From UBA9647 sp963739335 (lineage in GTDB: Bacteria; Bacteroidota; Ignavibacteria; UBA10030), in contig CAVUAC010000044.1 in assembly GCA_963739335.1 (NCBI GenBank), forward strand, positions 95,364-159,363: a stretch of 64,000 bases of DNA. Direction: 5' to 3'. The notes under the pieces are model-generated. The model made no database searches. It worked only from the letters and a program-made list of their open reading frames with translations, and was not told the origin of the DNA. Position numbers and translations under genes: made by a program. Positions 19,299 to 28,639 of this stretch are shown piece after piece (positions within the stretch are counted from its first letter, which is position 1; every line of letters starts with the position of its first letter).

Positions 19299-20954
19299 TC
19301 ACTTTGAATAAACAATCTTACCCCCGACGACGGTCATGGCCACGCTGGCGGTTTCAATCTTCACAGGATCGATCGACAGAATGTCCTCCGCCAGAACTAC
19401 AAAGTCAGCGAGCTTGCCGGGGGCGATGGATCCTTTCTCGTATTCCTCGAATACGGCATAGGCACAATTGATCGTGTACGCCTCGATCGCCTCCTGGACG
19501 GAGATCTTCTGCTCCGGGAACCAGCCGTCGGGATTTGCACCGTCGGTCGTTCGCCGCGTCACTGCCGCGTAGACGCCAAGGATTGGATTCAGCGGAGCGA
19601 CCGTCCAGTCGCTTCCAAAGCACATCTTGACACCGTCGTCCAGAAATGTTCTGAAGGGATATGTCGTCTTGCATCGCTCGTGACCGATGCGTTTCTCCGC
19701 CCAGCGACCATCATCGATCGCGTGGTATGGTTGGACAGATGCAATAACACCGAGTTTAACGAATCGCTGAAAGTCTTTTGGCGCGATATGTTGAGCGTGC
19801 TCAATGCGGAACCTCCGATCCCACGGAGGATTCGTCTTGACAATTTTCTCAAAGAGGTCGAGAACGAGGCTGTTTGCGCTATCTCCGATGGCGTGAATCG
19901 AGAGTTGAAGACCCGCGCGATCCGCCGCCATCCCCCACTTCTCAAGTTGTCCGTCAAGAACCACGTCCATCGCCAGACCATGCGTGCCGGGATCCGAGGT
20001 GAACGGTTCAAAGAAGAGGGCGGTCGAGGAGCCAAGCGAACCGTCGGCAAATTCCTTCATCGATCCGACCCGCACCCAGTCGTCGCCAAAAGGAACCCGA
20101 ATTCCCACAGCCGCCAGGTGCTGCCACTGGCTGAGCGGCAACCGGCAGTGGAAGCGCGACGTCAACTCCCCCCTGTCTCTGAGAATCTGATACACTCGAA
20201 CATCGGCAGACGACGAGACATCCTGAATGCTCGTGACGCCGTTCTTGCGCGCCTCCGCAAGCGCGAGTTTTGCCGCACCGAGCATTTCCTCCTCGCTGGG
20301 ATCCGGGACGTGCCTGTAGACGAGGCTCATGGCGGCATCTTTCAACACACCTGTCGGCTCTCCCGTCTTCTTGTCGCGGACAATTGTTCCGCCTGCCGGA
20401 TCCGGCGTGTTCTTGTCAATGCCGGCGAGTTTCAGCACATACGAATTCGCGAGCGCCATGTGGCCGTCATAGCGGTTCACAAACACCGGCGTCGCGGGTG
20501 TAGAGGGGTCGATCAATTCTTTCGTGGGAAGATTCCCGCCTGGCCAGTTATCGTGATCCCAGTCGCCTCCGGTTATCCATCGCTTCGGGAATTCCTCGGC
20601 CCGCCGTTTGATCAGATCGGCAAATTCCTTTTCATTCTTCGCGTAGCGGAGATCAACACTCTGAAGCTGGAATCCACCGCTCATAAAGTGCGTATGATTG
20701 TCGATGAATCCAGGCAGCATTCGCTTGCCCTTGAGATCGATGACTTTCGTGTTTGGTCCTTCAAGTTTCCTGATCTCAACATTGGAACCAACCGCAAGAA
20801 TACGGCCCCCCAGGACTGCCACAGCTTCGCCAGTTGGTTTGGACTTATCGACCGTCCATACCTTTCCATTGACAAAAAGAAGATCGGCGATTTGTGTTTG
20901 GCTCTTGGCAGATGCGAGCATGAAGAGGCAGGAGACAAGGAGGAACAGGCGCAT
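19299..20954 (-). CDS. Secreted YtcJ-like amidohydrolase
   Basis: A metal-dependent hydrolase of the Amidohydro_3 (YtcJ/NfdA) group, 551 residues, with signal peptide MRLFLLVSCLFMLASAKSQ, so it acts in the periplasm or outside. Metal ligands: FIDNHTHFMSGG (HxH near residue 87), the central region VGSMKEFADGSLGS where this group carries a lysine, HAIGDSANS and RIEHAQHIAP (two His), and FGSDWTVAPLNP (Asp). These enzymes hydrolyse amides, formamides or related bonds; the substrate cannot be inferred. The C-terminal GSIAPGKLADFVVLAEDIL is the usual beta-sandwich return. Intact, single cistron or first gene of a two-gene unit with the ABC membrane protein. Confidence 0.9.
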   Translation of the reverse strand: MRLFLLVSCLFMLASAKSQTQIADLLFVNGKVWTVDKSKPTGEAVAVLGGRILAVGSNVEIRKLEGPNTKVIDLKGKRMLPGFIDNHTHFMSGGFQLQSVDLRYAKNEKEFADLIKRRAEEFPKRWITGGDWDHDNWPGGNLPTKELIDPSTPATPVFVNRYDGHMALANSYVLKLAGIDKNTPDPAGGTIVRDKKTGEPTGVLKDAAMSLVYRHVPDPSEEEMLGAAKLALAEARKNGVTSIQDVSSSADVRVYQILRDRGELTSRFHCRLPLSQWQHLAAVGIRVPFGDDWVRVGSMKEFADGSLGSSTALFFEPFTSDPGTHGLAMDVVLDGQLEKWGMAADRAGLQLSIHAIGDSANSLVLDLFEKIVKTNPPWDRRFRIEHAQHIAPKDFQRFVKLGVIASVQPYHAIDDGRWAEKRIGHERCKTTYPFRTFLDDGVKMCFGSDWTVAPLNPILGVYAAVTRRTTDGANPDGWFPEQKISVQEAIEAYTINCAYAVFEEYEKGSIAPGKLADFVVLAEDILSIDPVKIETASVAMTVVGGKIVYSK

Positions 20955-21061
20955 GGGGTATCCTCAAAGGTTGAAAATAATGTCGTGAGGCCTCAGGTGT
21001 GGCCAAAAGATAGCCAAACACCGAGTGAAATTCAATGCTGACGGCAGCGGGAAAATGGGGG

Positions 21062-21092
21062 TTGACATTCCCCTGCCAACTCTCTAATTTGA
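21062..21092 (+). promoter_or_regulatory. Promoter for the small membrane-protein locus
   Basis: TTGACA at 21062, then TAATTTGA at 21085-21092; TTG to TA is 20 bases, and TTGACA to TAATTT is 17, so it fits both the Bacteroidota pattern and a classical promoter. Confidence 0.5.
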
Positions 21093-21145
21093 TGGGCGCC
21101 AAAAAGTACGATCATCCCTCCCAATCCACTGAACGAGAGGATCCT

Positions 21146-21318
21146 ATGCGTTACACCACGCCAAAGTCGCTCTTCTCAATGCTTGTGCTCCTGCTGATCG
21201 TGACGACCATTTCGTTGCTGGGTCAGACTTCTAGTAATCGCAGCCCGGGAGCATCAAATGTTCGAACTGGTGCATCTCTACAAGACACCGCGGGGAAAAT
21301 TGGATTCTCCGGTGTAGA
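21146..21318 (+). CDS. Short signal-peptide open frame, probably broken
   Basis: ATG at 21146 follows GAGAGG and a good promoter and encodes a clear secretion signal (SLFSMLVLLLIVTTISLLGQ). After about residue 38 the frame reads into the coding sequence of the next small gene in the wrong frame and only stops at 21544, so the literal product is not credible. Another frame gives MFELVHLYKTPRGKLDSPV ending in TAG at 21316-21318. Either a tiny secreted protein followed by a second gene, or one gene broken by indels. I do not recognise it. Confidence 0.4.
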
Positions 21319-21320
21319 GG

Positions 21321-21626
21321 ATGTCCGCGAAGCGCGTCGACAGTCTGCAGTTCATTGTGGTGTACAATGCCGAGCTGCTTCGCAGGGACCTCGACCAGAA
21401 GGTCGTTTGGATTTACGTGATGCTCGGTGTGATGATCATCGCGAGCATGATGATGTACGGCGCACTCAACCAGGCCCAGCGGCAACGGAAGGAGCTCGAG
21501 GAAAAGGTCTTCAGCCAACTCTCCACCTCTGTGGCCGAGCTTGAAGCACAGATCAAGAGCATCGAAGCGGGCATGGCTCCGCCCAAACCAGAGGGGAAAT
21601 CAAAGGCCGCGCGAAAGAAGAAGTGA
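21321..21626 (+). CDS. Small single-span membrane protein with coiled coil
   Basis: 101 residues: a short N-terminal part, one transmembrane helix (VVWIYVMLGVMIIASMMMYG, about residues 29-48), then a heptad-like stretch with QRKELEEKVFSQL and SVAELEAQIKSIEAG, and a basic alanine-rich tail ending in KSKAARKKK. No family recognised. The coiled coil suggests oligomerisation or a partner protein. No separate ribosome site is visible just before its ATG, which supports translation as the continuation of the upstream signal-peptide frame. Confidence 0.6.
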   Translation: MSAKRVDSLQFIVVYNAELLRRDLDQKVVWIYVMLGVMIIASMMMYGALNQAQRQRKELEEKVFSQLSTSVAELEAQIKSIEAGMAPPKPEGKSKAARKKK

Positions 21627-21671
21627 AGCTGACCGATCACAATTCTATCCGCGACAGTATTCCTTCATACG

Positions 21672-21703
21672 CAAAGCCCCGCCAATAGCGGGGCTTTGTT
21701 GTT
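21672..21703. terminator. Bidirectional terminator between convergent genes
   Basis: CAAAGCCCCG, seven-base loop, CGGGGCTTTG, flanked by short T/A tracts, between the small membrane protein and pyrG. Confidence 0.75.
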
Positions 21704-21739
21704 CGTGGCGCTCCTTGAGTGCGATACCGACGTGCTTCA

Positions 21740-23362
21740 TTAATCGAGAGGCACCTGACCATACTCCTTCGCGGCCTTGACGAAGTCACGAAAGAGCGGA
21801 TGAGGGTTGATCGCGCGGGACTTCAGTTCCGGATGAAACTGGCCGGCGACAAACCACTGGTGGTTCGCCAGCTCGATAATTTCAACAAGCGAATTGTCCG
21901 GTGAGACGCCGCTGAAGACCATTCCCCCCTCAGCCAGCTTCTTGCGGAATCTGTTGTTGACCTCGTACCGGTGGCGATGCCGTTCGGAGATGAGGTCCTT
22001 TCGATATGCTTTGAAGGCCTTTGTTCCCTTTGCGACGATGCAGGGGTACGCTCCCAGCCTCATCGTGCCCCCCATATTCTTAATCCCCTTTTGATCGAGC
22101 ATCAGGTCGATGACGTTGTTTCTGGTCTTCTTGAATTCCGTGCTGTGCGCCCCCTTCAGGCCACACACGTTGCGGGCGAACTCGATCACTGCACACTGCA
22201 AGCCAAGACAGATTCCGAGGAACGGAATATTCTGCTCGCGAACGTACCGTATTGCCTCGATCTTCCCTTCGATGCCCCGCTCACCGAACCCTCCAGGCAC
22301 CAGCAGGCCGGCCACATCTTTCAGGTAGCGCTCGGCGCCGGCGTGTTCGATGTCCTCCGCCTTGACCCATCGCACCTCAACCAACACATCGTTCTCCGCT
22401 CCGGCATGTGTGAACGCCTCCGTAATGCTCTTATACGCATCCAGGAGGTCAGTGTACTTGCCGCACACTGCGATCGTCACCTTTGCGTTCGGATGCTTGA
22501 TACGATTGACAAACCTGTTCCAGCGGCGAAGGTCGGGGGCGCCGCACTTCAGGTTGAGCTTCTCAATCACAATGTGTGGTAACCGCTCGTGCTCGAAAAC
22601 AAGCGGCACTTCGTAGATCGATTGCACGTCGAGGCCTTCGATGACCGCGTCCGCCTCGACGTTGCAGAACAGCGCAATCTTCTCCCTCAACTCGCGGCTG
22701 AGGTGCTTCTCGGACCGGCAAATCAAGATATCGGGCTGAAGTCCGATCTCCAGCAGGGTCTTGACGCTGTGCTGCGTCGGCTTCGTTTTCAATTCTCCAG
22801 CGGATCGAATGTAGGGCACCAACGTGACATGGATGTTCAACGCGTTGCGATGGCCGACGTTCAACGTGAACTGGCGAATCGCTTCGAGGAACGGAAGGCT
22901 TTCGATGTCTCCAACCGTCCCGCCAATTTCTGAAATAATGACGTCGTACTTTCCGGTGGCTGCGAGTCCGGCGATGCGCCGCTTGATCTCATCGGTGATG
23001 TGAGGGATCACCTGGACTGTCGCGCCGAGATAGTCGCCACGCCGTTCCTTGGCAATGACTTCATAGTAGATCTGACCCGTCGTCGCATTGTTCTGACGGG
23101 TGGTGTTCGTGTCGAGGAACCGCTCGTAGTGACCAAGGTCCAGGTCCGTCTCGGCACCGTCATCGGTGACGTATACCTCGCCGTGCTGGAACGGATTCAT
23201 CGTCCCCGGATCGACGTTGATGTAGGGATCGAATTTTTGAATGGTGACCCTCAGGCCTCGCGCTTTTAACAGGAGCCCAAGGGACGAGGCAGCAATCCCC
23301 TTTCCGAGCGAGGAGACCACACCACCGGTGACGAATATGTATTTGACGTGATTTTTCGGCAT
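21740..23362 (-). CDS. pyrG: CTP synthase
   Basis: PyrG aminates UTP to CTP with glutamine nitrogen and ATP. 540 residues, full length. Synthetase domain: YIFVTGGVVSSLGKGIAASS (P-loop-like start), DPYINVDPGTMNPFQHGEVY, SEIGGTVGDIESLPF. Glutaminase domain in the second half: LLVPGGFGERGIEGK, the nucleophile Cys in FLGICLGLQCAV, and the His/Glu pair in GQFHPELKSR. The ending AKEYGQVPLD is clean. Last gene of the five-gene operon, 16 bases after kdsB. Confidence 0.97.
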   Translation of the reverse strand: MPKNHVKYIFVTGGVVSSLGKGIAASSLGLLLKARGLRVTIQKFDPYINVDPGTMNPFQHGEVYVTDDGAETDLDLGHYERFLDTNTTRQNNATTGQIYYEVIAKERRGDYLGATVQVIPHITDEIKRRIAGLAATGKYDVIISEIGGTVGDIESLPFLEAIRQFTLNVGHRNALNIHVTLVPYIRSAGELKTKPTQHSVKTLLEIGLQPDILICRSEKHLSRELREKIALFCNVEADAVIEGLDVQSIYEVPLVFEHERLPHIVIEKLNLKCGAPDLRRWNRFVNRIKHPNAKVTIAVCGKYTDLLDAYKSITEAFTHAGAENDVLVEVRWVKAEDIEHAGAERYLKDVAGLLVPGGFGERGIEGKIEAIRYVREQNIPFLGICLGLQCAVIEFARNVCGLKGAHSTEFKKTRNNVIDLMLDQKGIKNMGGTMRLGAYPCIVAKGTKAFKAYRKDLISERHRHRYEVNNRFRKKLAEGGMVFSGVSPDNSLVEIIELANHQWFVAGQFHPELKSRAINPHPLFRDFVKAAKEYGQVPLD

Positions 23363-23378
23363 GGCTTGGTTTGAAGTT

Positions 23379-24150
23379 TCAAGAATGAGACGATACCTCT
23401 TGTCGTTTCAAACGATCGATCACACGTTGAACGTCTTCGTGCGTGTCGATCGGGAGACTGTCATACTGGGTGACGCCGACCCTGATCGCGTGTCCGTTCT
23501 CCAGGATTCTGAGCTGCTCCAATCTCTCGGCCCGCTCGAGGCTCGATTCCGGCATCGTCGTGTACCTGTAACAAGAACTCCTTTCGGAATACGTAGATCC
23601 CGATATGCTTGTAGAAGGTGTGGCGATGGAGCCATTGAGATTGATCCTGCGTGTCCCGGACAAAGGGGATCACCGAACGGGAGAAGTACAATGCGGCGCC
23701 ATGATCGTCAAACACTACCTTTACGATGCTCGGATTCAGCAGTTCATCCAATGATTCAATCTTCTTCGCCAGTGTCCCCACTTCCGCCGACGGATCATCG
23801 AGCACGACCCGCACGGCTTCGTCGATCATTTCCGGAGCGATGAGGGGCTCGTCGCCCTGCACGTTGACGAAGATCTCGCCGGCCACTTCCCCGGCCACCG
23901 CCGACACTCGGTCGCTGCCGCTCCTGATTTGCGGTGATGTCATGACGACGGTACCTCCAAACCCACGCACCACCTCGGCGATCCGCTCGTCATCTGTTGC
24001 GACAACGACCTGGGTGGGCAGCGTCGCCTTTTTCACCTGCTCGTAGACACGCTGCACCATCGGCTTGCCGAGGAGGTCGATGAGAGATTTCGCCGGCAGC
24101 CGCTGTGACGCATACCTCGCAGGTATGACTGCAATGACCCGCTCCGTCAT
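23379..24150 (-). CDS. kdsB: 3-deoxy-manno-octulosonate cytidylyltransferase, frameshift
   Basis: KdsB couples CTP to Kdo, making CMP-Kdo for the lipopolysaccharide core. About 256 residues. Signatures: IPARYASQRLPAKSL at the N-terminus, VVVATDDERI, RSGSDRVSAV, FVNVQGDEPLI. The frame breaks near 23567; removing one G in the CAGGTAC context gives LLQYTTMPESSLERAERLEQ and the normal family end LPIDTHEDVQRVIDRLKRQ. Its start overlaps the gatC stop by ATGA. Having pyrG next in the operon means the CTP supply gene and a CTP-using LPS gene are co-transcribed. Confidence 0.94.
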
Positions 24151-24443
24151 GATCGATCACCGATGACTTTCGGAACCTTGAAAAACTTCTCCGTCTTCGC
24201 GGGGGCGTTCTTCAGCGCCTCTTGCTGGCCCAGGCCGGGCTTGACGACGTCCTCGCGAAAGACATTGCCGAGCTCAATGACGTGCGACAACGGCTCGACG
24301 TTGCTGGTGTCGAGTTTGTTCAGCTGCTCGACGTACGCGAGAATGGAGTTGAGCTGATGAGTGAACTTTTCCTTTTCCTCTTCGTTGAACTCAAGCTTGG
24401 CAAGCCTGGCGATGTGTTCAACATCCTTCAATGTGACAGACAT
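24147..24443 (-). CDS. gatC: Asp-tRNA(Asn)/Glu-tRNA(Gln) amidotransferase subunit C
   Basis: GatC is the small helical subunit that stabilises GatA-GatB in the transamidation route to Gln-tRNA or Asn-tRNA. 98 residues. VEHIARLAKLEFNEEEKEKF and the VEQLNKLDTSNVEPLSHV segment are diagnostic, as is FREDVVKP. It overlaps plsC by 16 bases at its start and kdsB by 4 at its end. gatA and gatB are not in the window. Confidence 0.95.
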   Translation of the reverse strand: MSVTLKDVEHIARLAKLEFNEEEKEKFTHQLNSILAYVEQLNKLDTSNVEPLSHVIELGNVFREDVVKPGLGQQEALKNAPAKTEKFFKVPKVIGDRS

Positions 24444-25162
24444 GGGAGCCTTTGTCCTTGTTCAACATAATGCCTTGCGATGGCCTCTCGCACCTGATCC
24501 ATCAAGCGCTGCTCTCCATCCCTTCCCTGTACACCGACGGTCGGGATGGGTTTCTCAAGCACAAGCTCGATATCGGCCGGATGCACATCGAACGATCCCT
24601 TCGGCAGGATCCTGAATGTATTGTTGATCGTCACCGGCACAATGGGAATGCCCGCCTTGACTGCGAGCGTGAACGCACCTCGTTTGAACGACTGAAGTTT
24701 GCCATCGCGCGTCCGGGTCCCCTCACCAAAAAGGATCACCGACGCACCCTGGCGCATGCGCTCGGCCGCCTCGTCCAGACTTTTCATGGCATCACGCGCC
24801 CTCCCTCGGTCGATGGAGATGTAATGGCCGTATTTCAGCGCCCAGCCCCAGATGGGGATCCTCGTCAATTCCTTCTTGAGAACGAACCGGATGTCGTCAG
24901 GGATGCCGACGACAACGGTGGGGATATCGAAGGCACTGGCATGATTTGAAATATAGATGTAGCGATTCCCTGGCTCAAGATGCTCCTCCCCTTTTGTACG
25001 GACTTTGATGCCGAACATCCACAGTATAAACTTCGACCAAAGCCGGCTCATCAGGTGAAACGTCCGACCGGTTCGATCGATGGGCGTCGAGACCAACGCG
25101 ACAAGAGAGAGCGGAATTGCCACGAGCACGATCAGGAACGCTTTGAGGAGCGTCAGAATCAT
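24428..25162 (-). CDS. plsC: 1-acyl-sn-glycerol-3-phosphate acyltransferase
   Basis: PlsC acylates lysophosphatidic acid to phosphatidic acid in membrane lipid synthesis. 244 residues with an N-terminal membrane anchor (LLKAFLIVLVAIPLSLVALV). The acyltransferase blocks are visible: NHASAFDIP (HX4D, motif I), FGEGTRTRDGKLQSFKRGAF (motif III) and GIPIVPVTINN (motif IV). It overlaps the upstream M48 gene by ATGA (25159-25162) and gatC downstream. Intact. Confidence 0.93.
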   Translation of the reverse strand: MILTLLKAFLIVLVAIPLSLVALVSTPIDRTGRTFHLMSRLWSKFILWMFGIKVRTKGEEHLEPGNRYIYISNHASAFDIPTVVVGIPDDIRFVLKKELTRIPIWGWALKYGHYISIDRGRARDAMKSLDEAAERMRQGASVILFGEGTRTRDGKLQSFKRGAFTLAVKAGIPIVPVTINNTFRILPKGSFDVHPADIELVLEKPIPTVGVQGRDGEQRLMDQVREAIARHYVEQGQRLPCLSH

Positions 25163-26379
25163 GCTGCCCCTCCGGGTTTCTCCGTAAGCTCGACAGCGTG
25201 GATGCGCTTCTCAATTGAGGGGTGGCTATGAAAGAGAAACTCAACGACCGGATGAGGAGCGACATCCGCGAGATTGATGGACGCCAGCTTCCGTAATGCG
25301 CGGACAAATGCCTCCCCGTTTCCAGTGAGTTGAACGGCAAACCGATCTGCTGCGCGCTCGTGAGCACGCGAAACGTAGTTGGTCAATGGACTTGTCACAA
25401 GAGAATAAATGCTGAGCCAGAGAGCCAGAAGAGGAAGAGCGGCCAGCTCATCGATGGCCCCAAACCCGAACCACGGTAGGCTCAACTCGTAGAGCACAGC
25501 CGTCAGGTACAAGCCAAGGAAACTGCTCACTGTGCCAAGCACCATCATAACAATGAGATGCCTGAGTTTGTAATGTCCGAGCTCGTGCGCGAAGATCGTT
25601 TCAATCTCCTCATCACGAAAATTCGCAACGAGCGTGTCCCCTAGAATAATCCGTTTTGATCTGCCGATGCCCGTGAATGCCGCGTTCGCTTTCTTCGTAT
25701 TCTTGCTCATATCAAACACGAAGACCCCCTGCACGGACATGCCGACAGCCTGGCACAGGCGAAGGATCGTGGACCGCAACTCTCCTTCCGGCAGAGGCTT
25801 GAACTTGTAGAACAAGGGAAAGATCAGTATCGGCGCGAGCCGCGCAAGAACCACTGAAACGAGGAACAGGAGCGAGCCAACGGGCAACCACCAGAGTGAG
25901 CCAAAAGCCTTCAAGCTATAAAAGAAGGCCAGGATCAACGGAACGACGATCGGAATGCTGACAAAGAGCCCCTTCAGTCCCTCCCACATCCAAGCCCACA
26001 AGGTTTGATTGGATAGATGGTACTTGTGCTCCAGATAGAATCCCGAATAATACTGGAGCGGCAGCATCAGGATCATCTCGGCCAGACCGAGCGGCGCAGC
26101 AAAAGCAAGCAGGGCCGCGTAGTCGTTGAACACAAACTGCCGAACGAGATGATCGAGCATGCGTGTCGCGCCCGAGACGATGAGGACGATGCTCAAGACA
26201 AAGTACACCAGCGTGCCGACCAGACTCAGGGCGAGCTTGATCTTCGCATAGCGTTTGGCACTTGTTGTTGCCCAGTCAGAAGTCCCGGGGGACCCTTCCT
26301 GGGGTGACGTTGGCGCTGGGGGGTCTACGGCATTTCGTTGAACAGCATGTCGCTCGGTGAGGTTTACTGCCTGCTCCAT
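25159..26379 (-). CDS. M48-family membrane zinc endopeptidase (Ste24/HtpX-like)
   Basis: A 406-residue inner-membrane metalloprotease. Zinc motif FAHELGHYKLRH (HExxH) near residue 280, with the third ligand Glu probably in AHERAADRFAVQL. Several hydrophobic segments precede and follow (about 48-68, 88-110, 135-190, 290-345), the layout of CAAX-protease-like Ste24 enzymes, with the N-terminal peptidase_M48_N-type part LQYYSGFYLEHKYHLSNQT. Such enzymes take part in membrane-protein quality control; there is no prenylation in bacteria, so the substrate is unknown. First gene of the operon. Confidence 0.9.
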   Translation of the reverse strand: MEQAVNLTERHAVQRNAVDPPAPTSPQEGSPGTSDWATTSAKRYAKIKLALSLVGTLVYFVLSIVLIVSGATRMLDHLVRQFVFNDYAALLAFAAPLGLAEMILMLPLQYYSGFYLEHKYHLSNQTLWAWMWEGLKGLFVSIPIVVPLILAFFYSLKAFGSLWWLPVGSLLFLVSVVLARLAPILIFPLFYKFKPLPEGELRSTILRLCQAVGMSVQGVFVFDMSKNTKKANAAFTGIGRSKRIILGDTLVANFRDEEIETIFAHELGHYKLRHLIVMMVLGTVSSFLGLYLTAVLYELSLPWFGFGAIDELAALPLLALWLSIYSLVTSPLTNYVSRAHERAADRFAVQLTGNGEAFVRALRKLASINLADVAPHPVVEFLFHSHPSIEKRIHAVELTEKPGGAA

Positions 26380-26419
26380 GAAGCGGCCGACTCTGCGAGT
26401 GAACTCCCTCGTGGTTTGT

Positions 26420-26450
26420 TTAAAATACCAAAGGGATCACTGAAAAGCAA
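26420..26450 (-). promoter_or_regulatory. Promoter of the M48-plsC-gatC-kdsB-pyrG operon
   Basis: TTG, 20 bases, TATTTTAA on the minus strand. The spacer sequence resembles that of the promoter at 33916-33946 (TTGCTTTT at one end, TTTGGTATTTT at the other). Confidence 0.5.
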
Positions 26451-26536
26451 GAAGAGCGTTGGAGAGCTTTGACGGTCGTCACCAGAATGGTTGATCCGAC
26501 GCAAGACAGCAAGGAGAGGAGGGATCCTCTCCCATC

Positions 26537-27827
26537 CTACTCGTACATCAGATACTTTGCCCGCTTGCTCATGAACGACTCCCGATCCTGCTCGATGGAG
26601 CGAAGGATCTCTCCGACCGATTTGCGACTCTGAATCGCTTTACGCAACTCATCGGAGCCAGACGCTTTGTCGAATGAACTGATCCGGTCCGGCCTCGCGC
26701 GCTCAAAGATGTCTCTCTCAGGAAAGAGTCTGTGCAGTGCATCAAGAATGGACACCTGCACAGCCGTCATGTTCAACTTCTCCCGGTCCCTGACATGAAT
26801 CTGCACACCGAGGAATCGCGAGCCGGCGGCATCGAAGTAGAACGGACGGTATGAAAGGGGCCGAAACTCCACCCCACCAAGCCTTGCGAGATTGAGGTAC
26901 TTCGCGAGCTTCTCACCATCCACCCACGAGGCCCCGACAAGCTCAAAAGGCAGCGTGTATCCCACACCCTGGTTTGCCGTTCCCAGCTCGCCGAGGAGAC
27001 CGGTCATGACACAGAACATCGGCGTTGTCGCGTGTGGAATATGGGGCGAGGTCGGCACCCACACAAGGCCCGTCTCATCCCACCACATTGATCGTTTCCA
27101 GCCTTCCATCGGGACGACAATGAGGTTGCACTTCACCCCCCTCTCCAGCCAGCCTTCCAAATTGATCATCTCCGCCAGTTCGCCGGCGGTCATCCCATAC
27201 ACGTATGGAATTTGATACGCCCCGATGAACGACTTGAACTGGGGGTCCAGCATCGTCCCTTCAACTCTGGTGCCCGTCAACGGATTTGGCCTGTCGAGAA
27301 CGACAAAGGTGACGTTGTTCTCTGCGGCAGCTTCCATCGCGAGACCGAGTGTCGAAATGTATGTATAGGATCGAACGCCAATATCCTGAATGTCATAGAC
27401 GAGCACATCGATCCCCCGCAACATATCCCTGGTCGGCTTCCTCGTTCTCCCATAAAGCGAATACACGGGCAGCCCGGTTCGGCTGTCGTTGAATCCATTG
27501 ACCTCCTTGCCGGCTTCGACGTCTCCCCGAACGCCGTGTTCGGGGGCAAACAATGCAACCAGCTTGACACCGTCCGCCCGGTGCAGGATGTCCATTGTTT
27601 GTTCGACATCAGCACTCACGCCGGTGGGATTGGTGATGAGGCCGATCCGTTTTCCTTTCAGGATGTCGAAACCGCGGATCGCGCAAGACATCGATGCCGG
27701 GCTTTACCGTCGCCCCTCCATTTGATTTCGCTTGCCGTGAGATCGCCTGCAGCGAGCAGAGCGAGACCATCCAGACGATTGTCAGGACTCTCCAGATTCT
27801 TCGACGATGGTTGCCAGAGTTCTTCAT
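26537..27827 (-). CDS. namZ: Exo-beta-N-acetylmuramidase NamZ-like (DUF1343), N-terminal frameshift
   Basis: DUF1343 proteins include NamZ, which removes MurNAc from the non-reducing end of peptidoglycan fragments (family GH171). The start at 27827 overlaps the upstream gene by ATGA and encodes a signal peptide (VLTIVWMVSLCSLQAISRQ), so the enzyme is exported. Frame breaks at CC near 27690; deleting one base gives PGIDVLRDRGFDILKGKRIG, exactly the family opening, followed by LITNPTGVSADVEQT, FAPEHGVRGDVEAGKEV, YDIQDIGVRSYTY, VVLDRPNPLTG and WDETGLVWVPTSPHIP. About 430 residues. The neighbours are unknown proteins. Peptidoglycan recycling or scavenging is the natural role. Confidence 0.9.
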
Positions 27828-28066
27828 GTGGATTGAGCGTTATCGTGTTGTGACCGGTAATAGTTCAGCAGATGTCGGGATGCGACAACAACATACACCA
27901 GACAGAGGAATCCCCCCGCCAGAAGCAGCCAGGCGAGTATGGATACCGGGCCGTCGAGCGCTGCCGATAATGCAATCAAAAGACAAGCCAGGAGAGCGCT
28001 CGCGAGAATCCTCCTGAGTTCAACAGAGAGCTGATCGACAAATGGTGCAGGCGAGAGTGGCGTCAT
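27824..28066 (-). CDS. Small two-helix membrane protein
   Basis: 80 residues with two hydrophobic segments (ILASALLACLLIALSAAL, then VSILAWLLLAGGFLCLVYVV) and a polar tail. No family recognised. Both ends overlap neighbours by ATGA (28063-28066 with the gene before, 27824-27827 with namZ), which argues that it is real and co-translated. Confidence 0.7.
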   Translation of the reverse strand: MTPLSPAPFVDQLSVELRRILASALLACLLIALSAALDGPVSILAWLLLAGGFLCLVYVVVASRHLLNYYRSQHDNAQST

Positions 28067-28506
28067 CGTCCGTCAGTGGATCGTCCCGGAAGCGGCTTGC
28101 CGTCGAGAACCCAGTTCTTCACCAGCGCGAGATCCGCCACCAACTTCACGAACCGATCAAGGCTGTCCTGTGTGAGCGAGAAGAAGAGGTTTTCCTGGTT
28201 CCGCTTCACCTCGTCGGGCATACCTTCCCGAAGAGTCTTCAGTAAGGACGCAGTCTTTTGGAGGTTCGCCTGGAATTCAGACGAAAGTTTGTCATACCCC
28301 TCTCCATCCGTGCCGATTCGCCGCATCACCGCGAGAGATTTCGTGACGAATTTCGACAGGAAGATCGCCTCCTCGAAAACGCTCATCTTCTGAGATTGAC
28401 GGGCAGCCTCCAGAAAATGACCGACATCGCCCGGGTAGCTCAGCTTCCGATTTGAAAAACGTTCTAAATCGCGAATGAACTGGTCTGTCTCGGCGTGCAA
28501 CGCCAT
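28063..28506 (-). CDS. Hypothetical helical protein, 147 residues
   Basis: Predicted almost entirely alpha-helical and cytoplasmic (no signal peptide): TDQFIRDLERFSNRKLSYPG, FEEAIFLSKFVTKSLAVMRR, KTASLLKTLREGMPDEVKRN. I do not recognise the family. First gene of the three-gene namZ operon, with its own promoter 24 bases upstream, and overlapping the next gene by four bases. Confidence 0.75.
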   Translation of the reverse strand: MALHAETDQFIRDLERFSNRKLSYPGDVGHFLEAARQSQKMSVFEEAIFLSKFVTKSLAVMRRIGTDGEGYDKLSSEFQANLQKTASLLKTLREGMPDEVKRNQENLFFSLTQDSLDRFVKLVADLALVKNWVLDGKPLPGRSTDGR

Positions 28507-28529
28507 TGCTCAGAAGATCCTTTCGCGTG

Positions 28530-28560
28530 AAAATATAAGGCGTTAAGGACGGATATACAA
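28530..28560 (-). promoter_or_regulatory. Promoter of the namZ operon
   Basis: TTG, 20 bases, TATATTTT on the minus strand, followed by GAAAGGATC as a possible ribosome site about ten bases before the ATG. Confidence 0.5.
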
Positions 28561-28639
28561 GATGAAACGACTCGTCGACTTCAGCGCGTCAACGGTCAAG
28601 AACCGCGAGGGAAGAGAGACACTTGTTAGAAGCCATCTC

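Noticed and set aside
19680..21041. Long open frames antisense to real genes (for example 19680-21041, 3489-4691, 2000-2860 on the plus strand)
   Set aside because: They lie fully opposite conserved genes, show no family features or signal for translation, and have the arginine- and histidine-rich composition of reading a GC-rich gene backwards.
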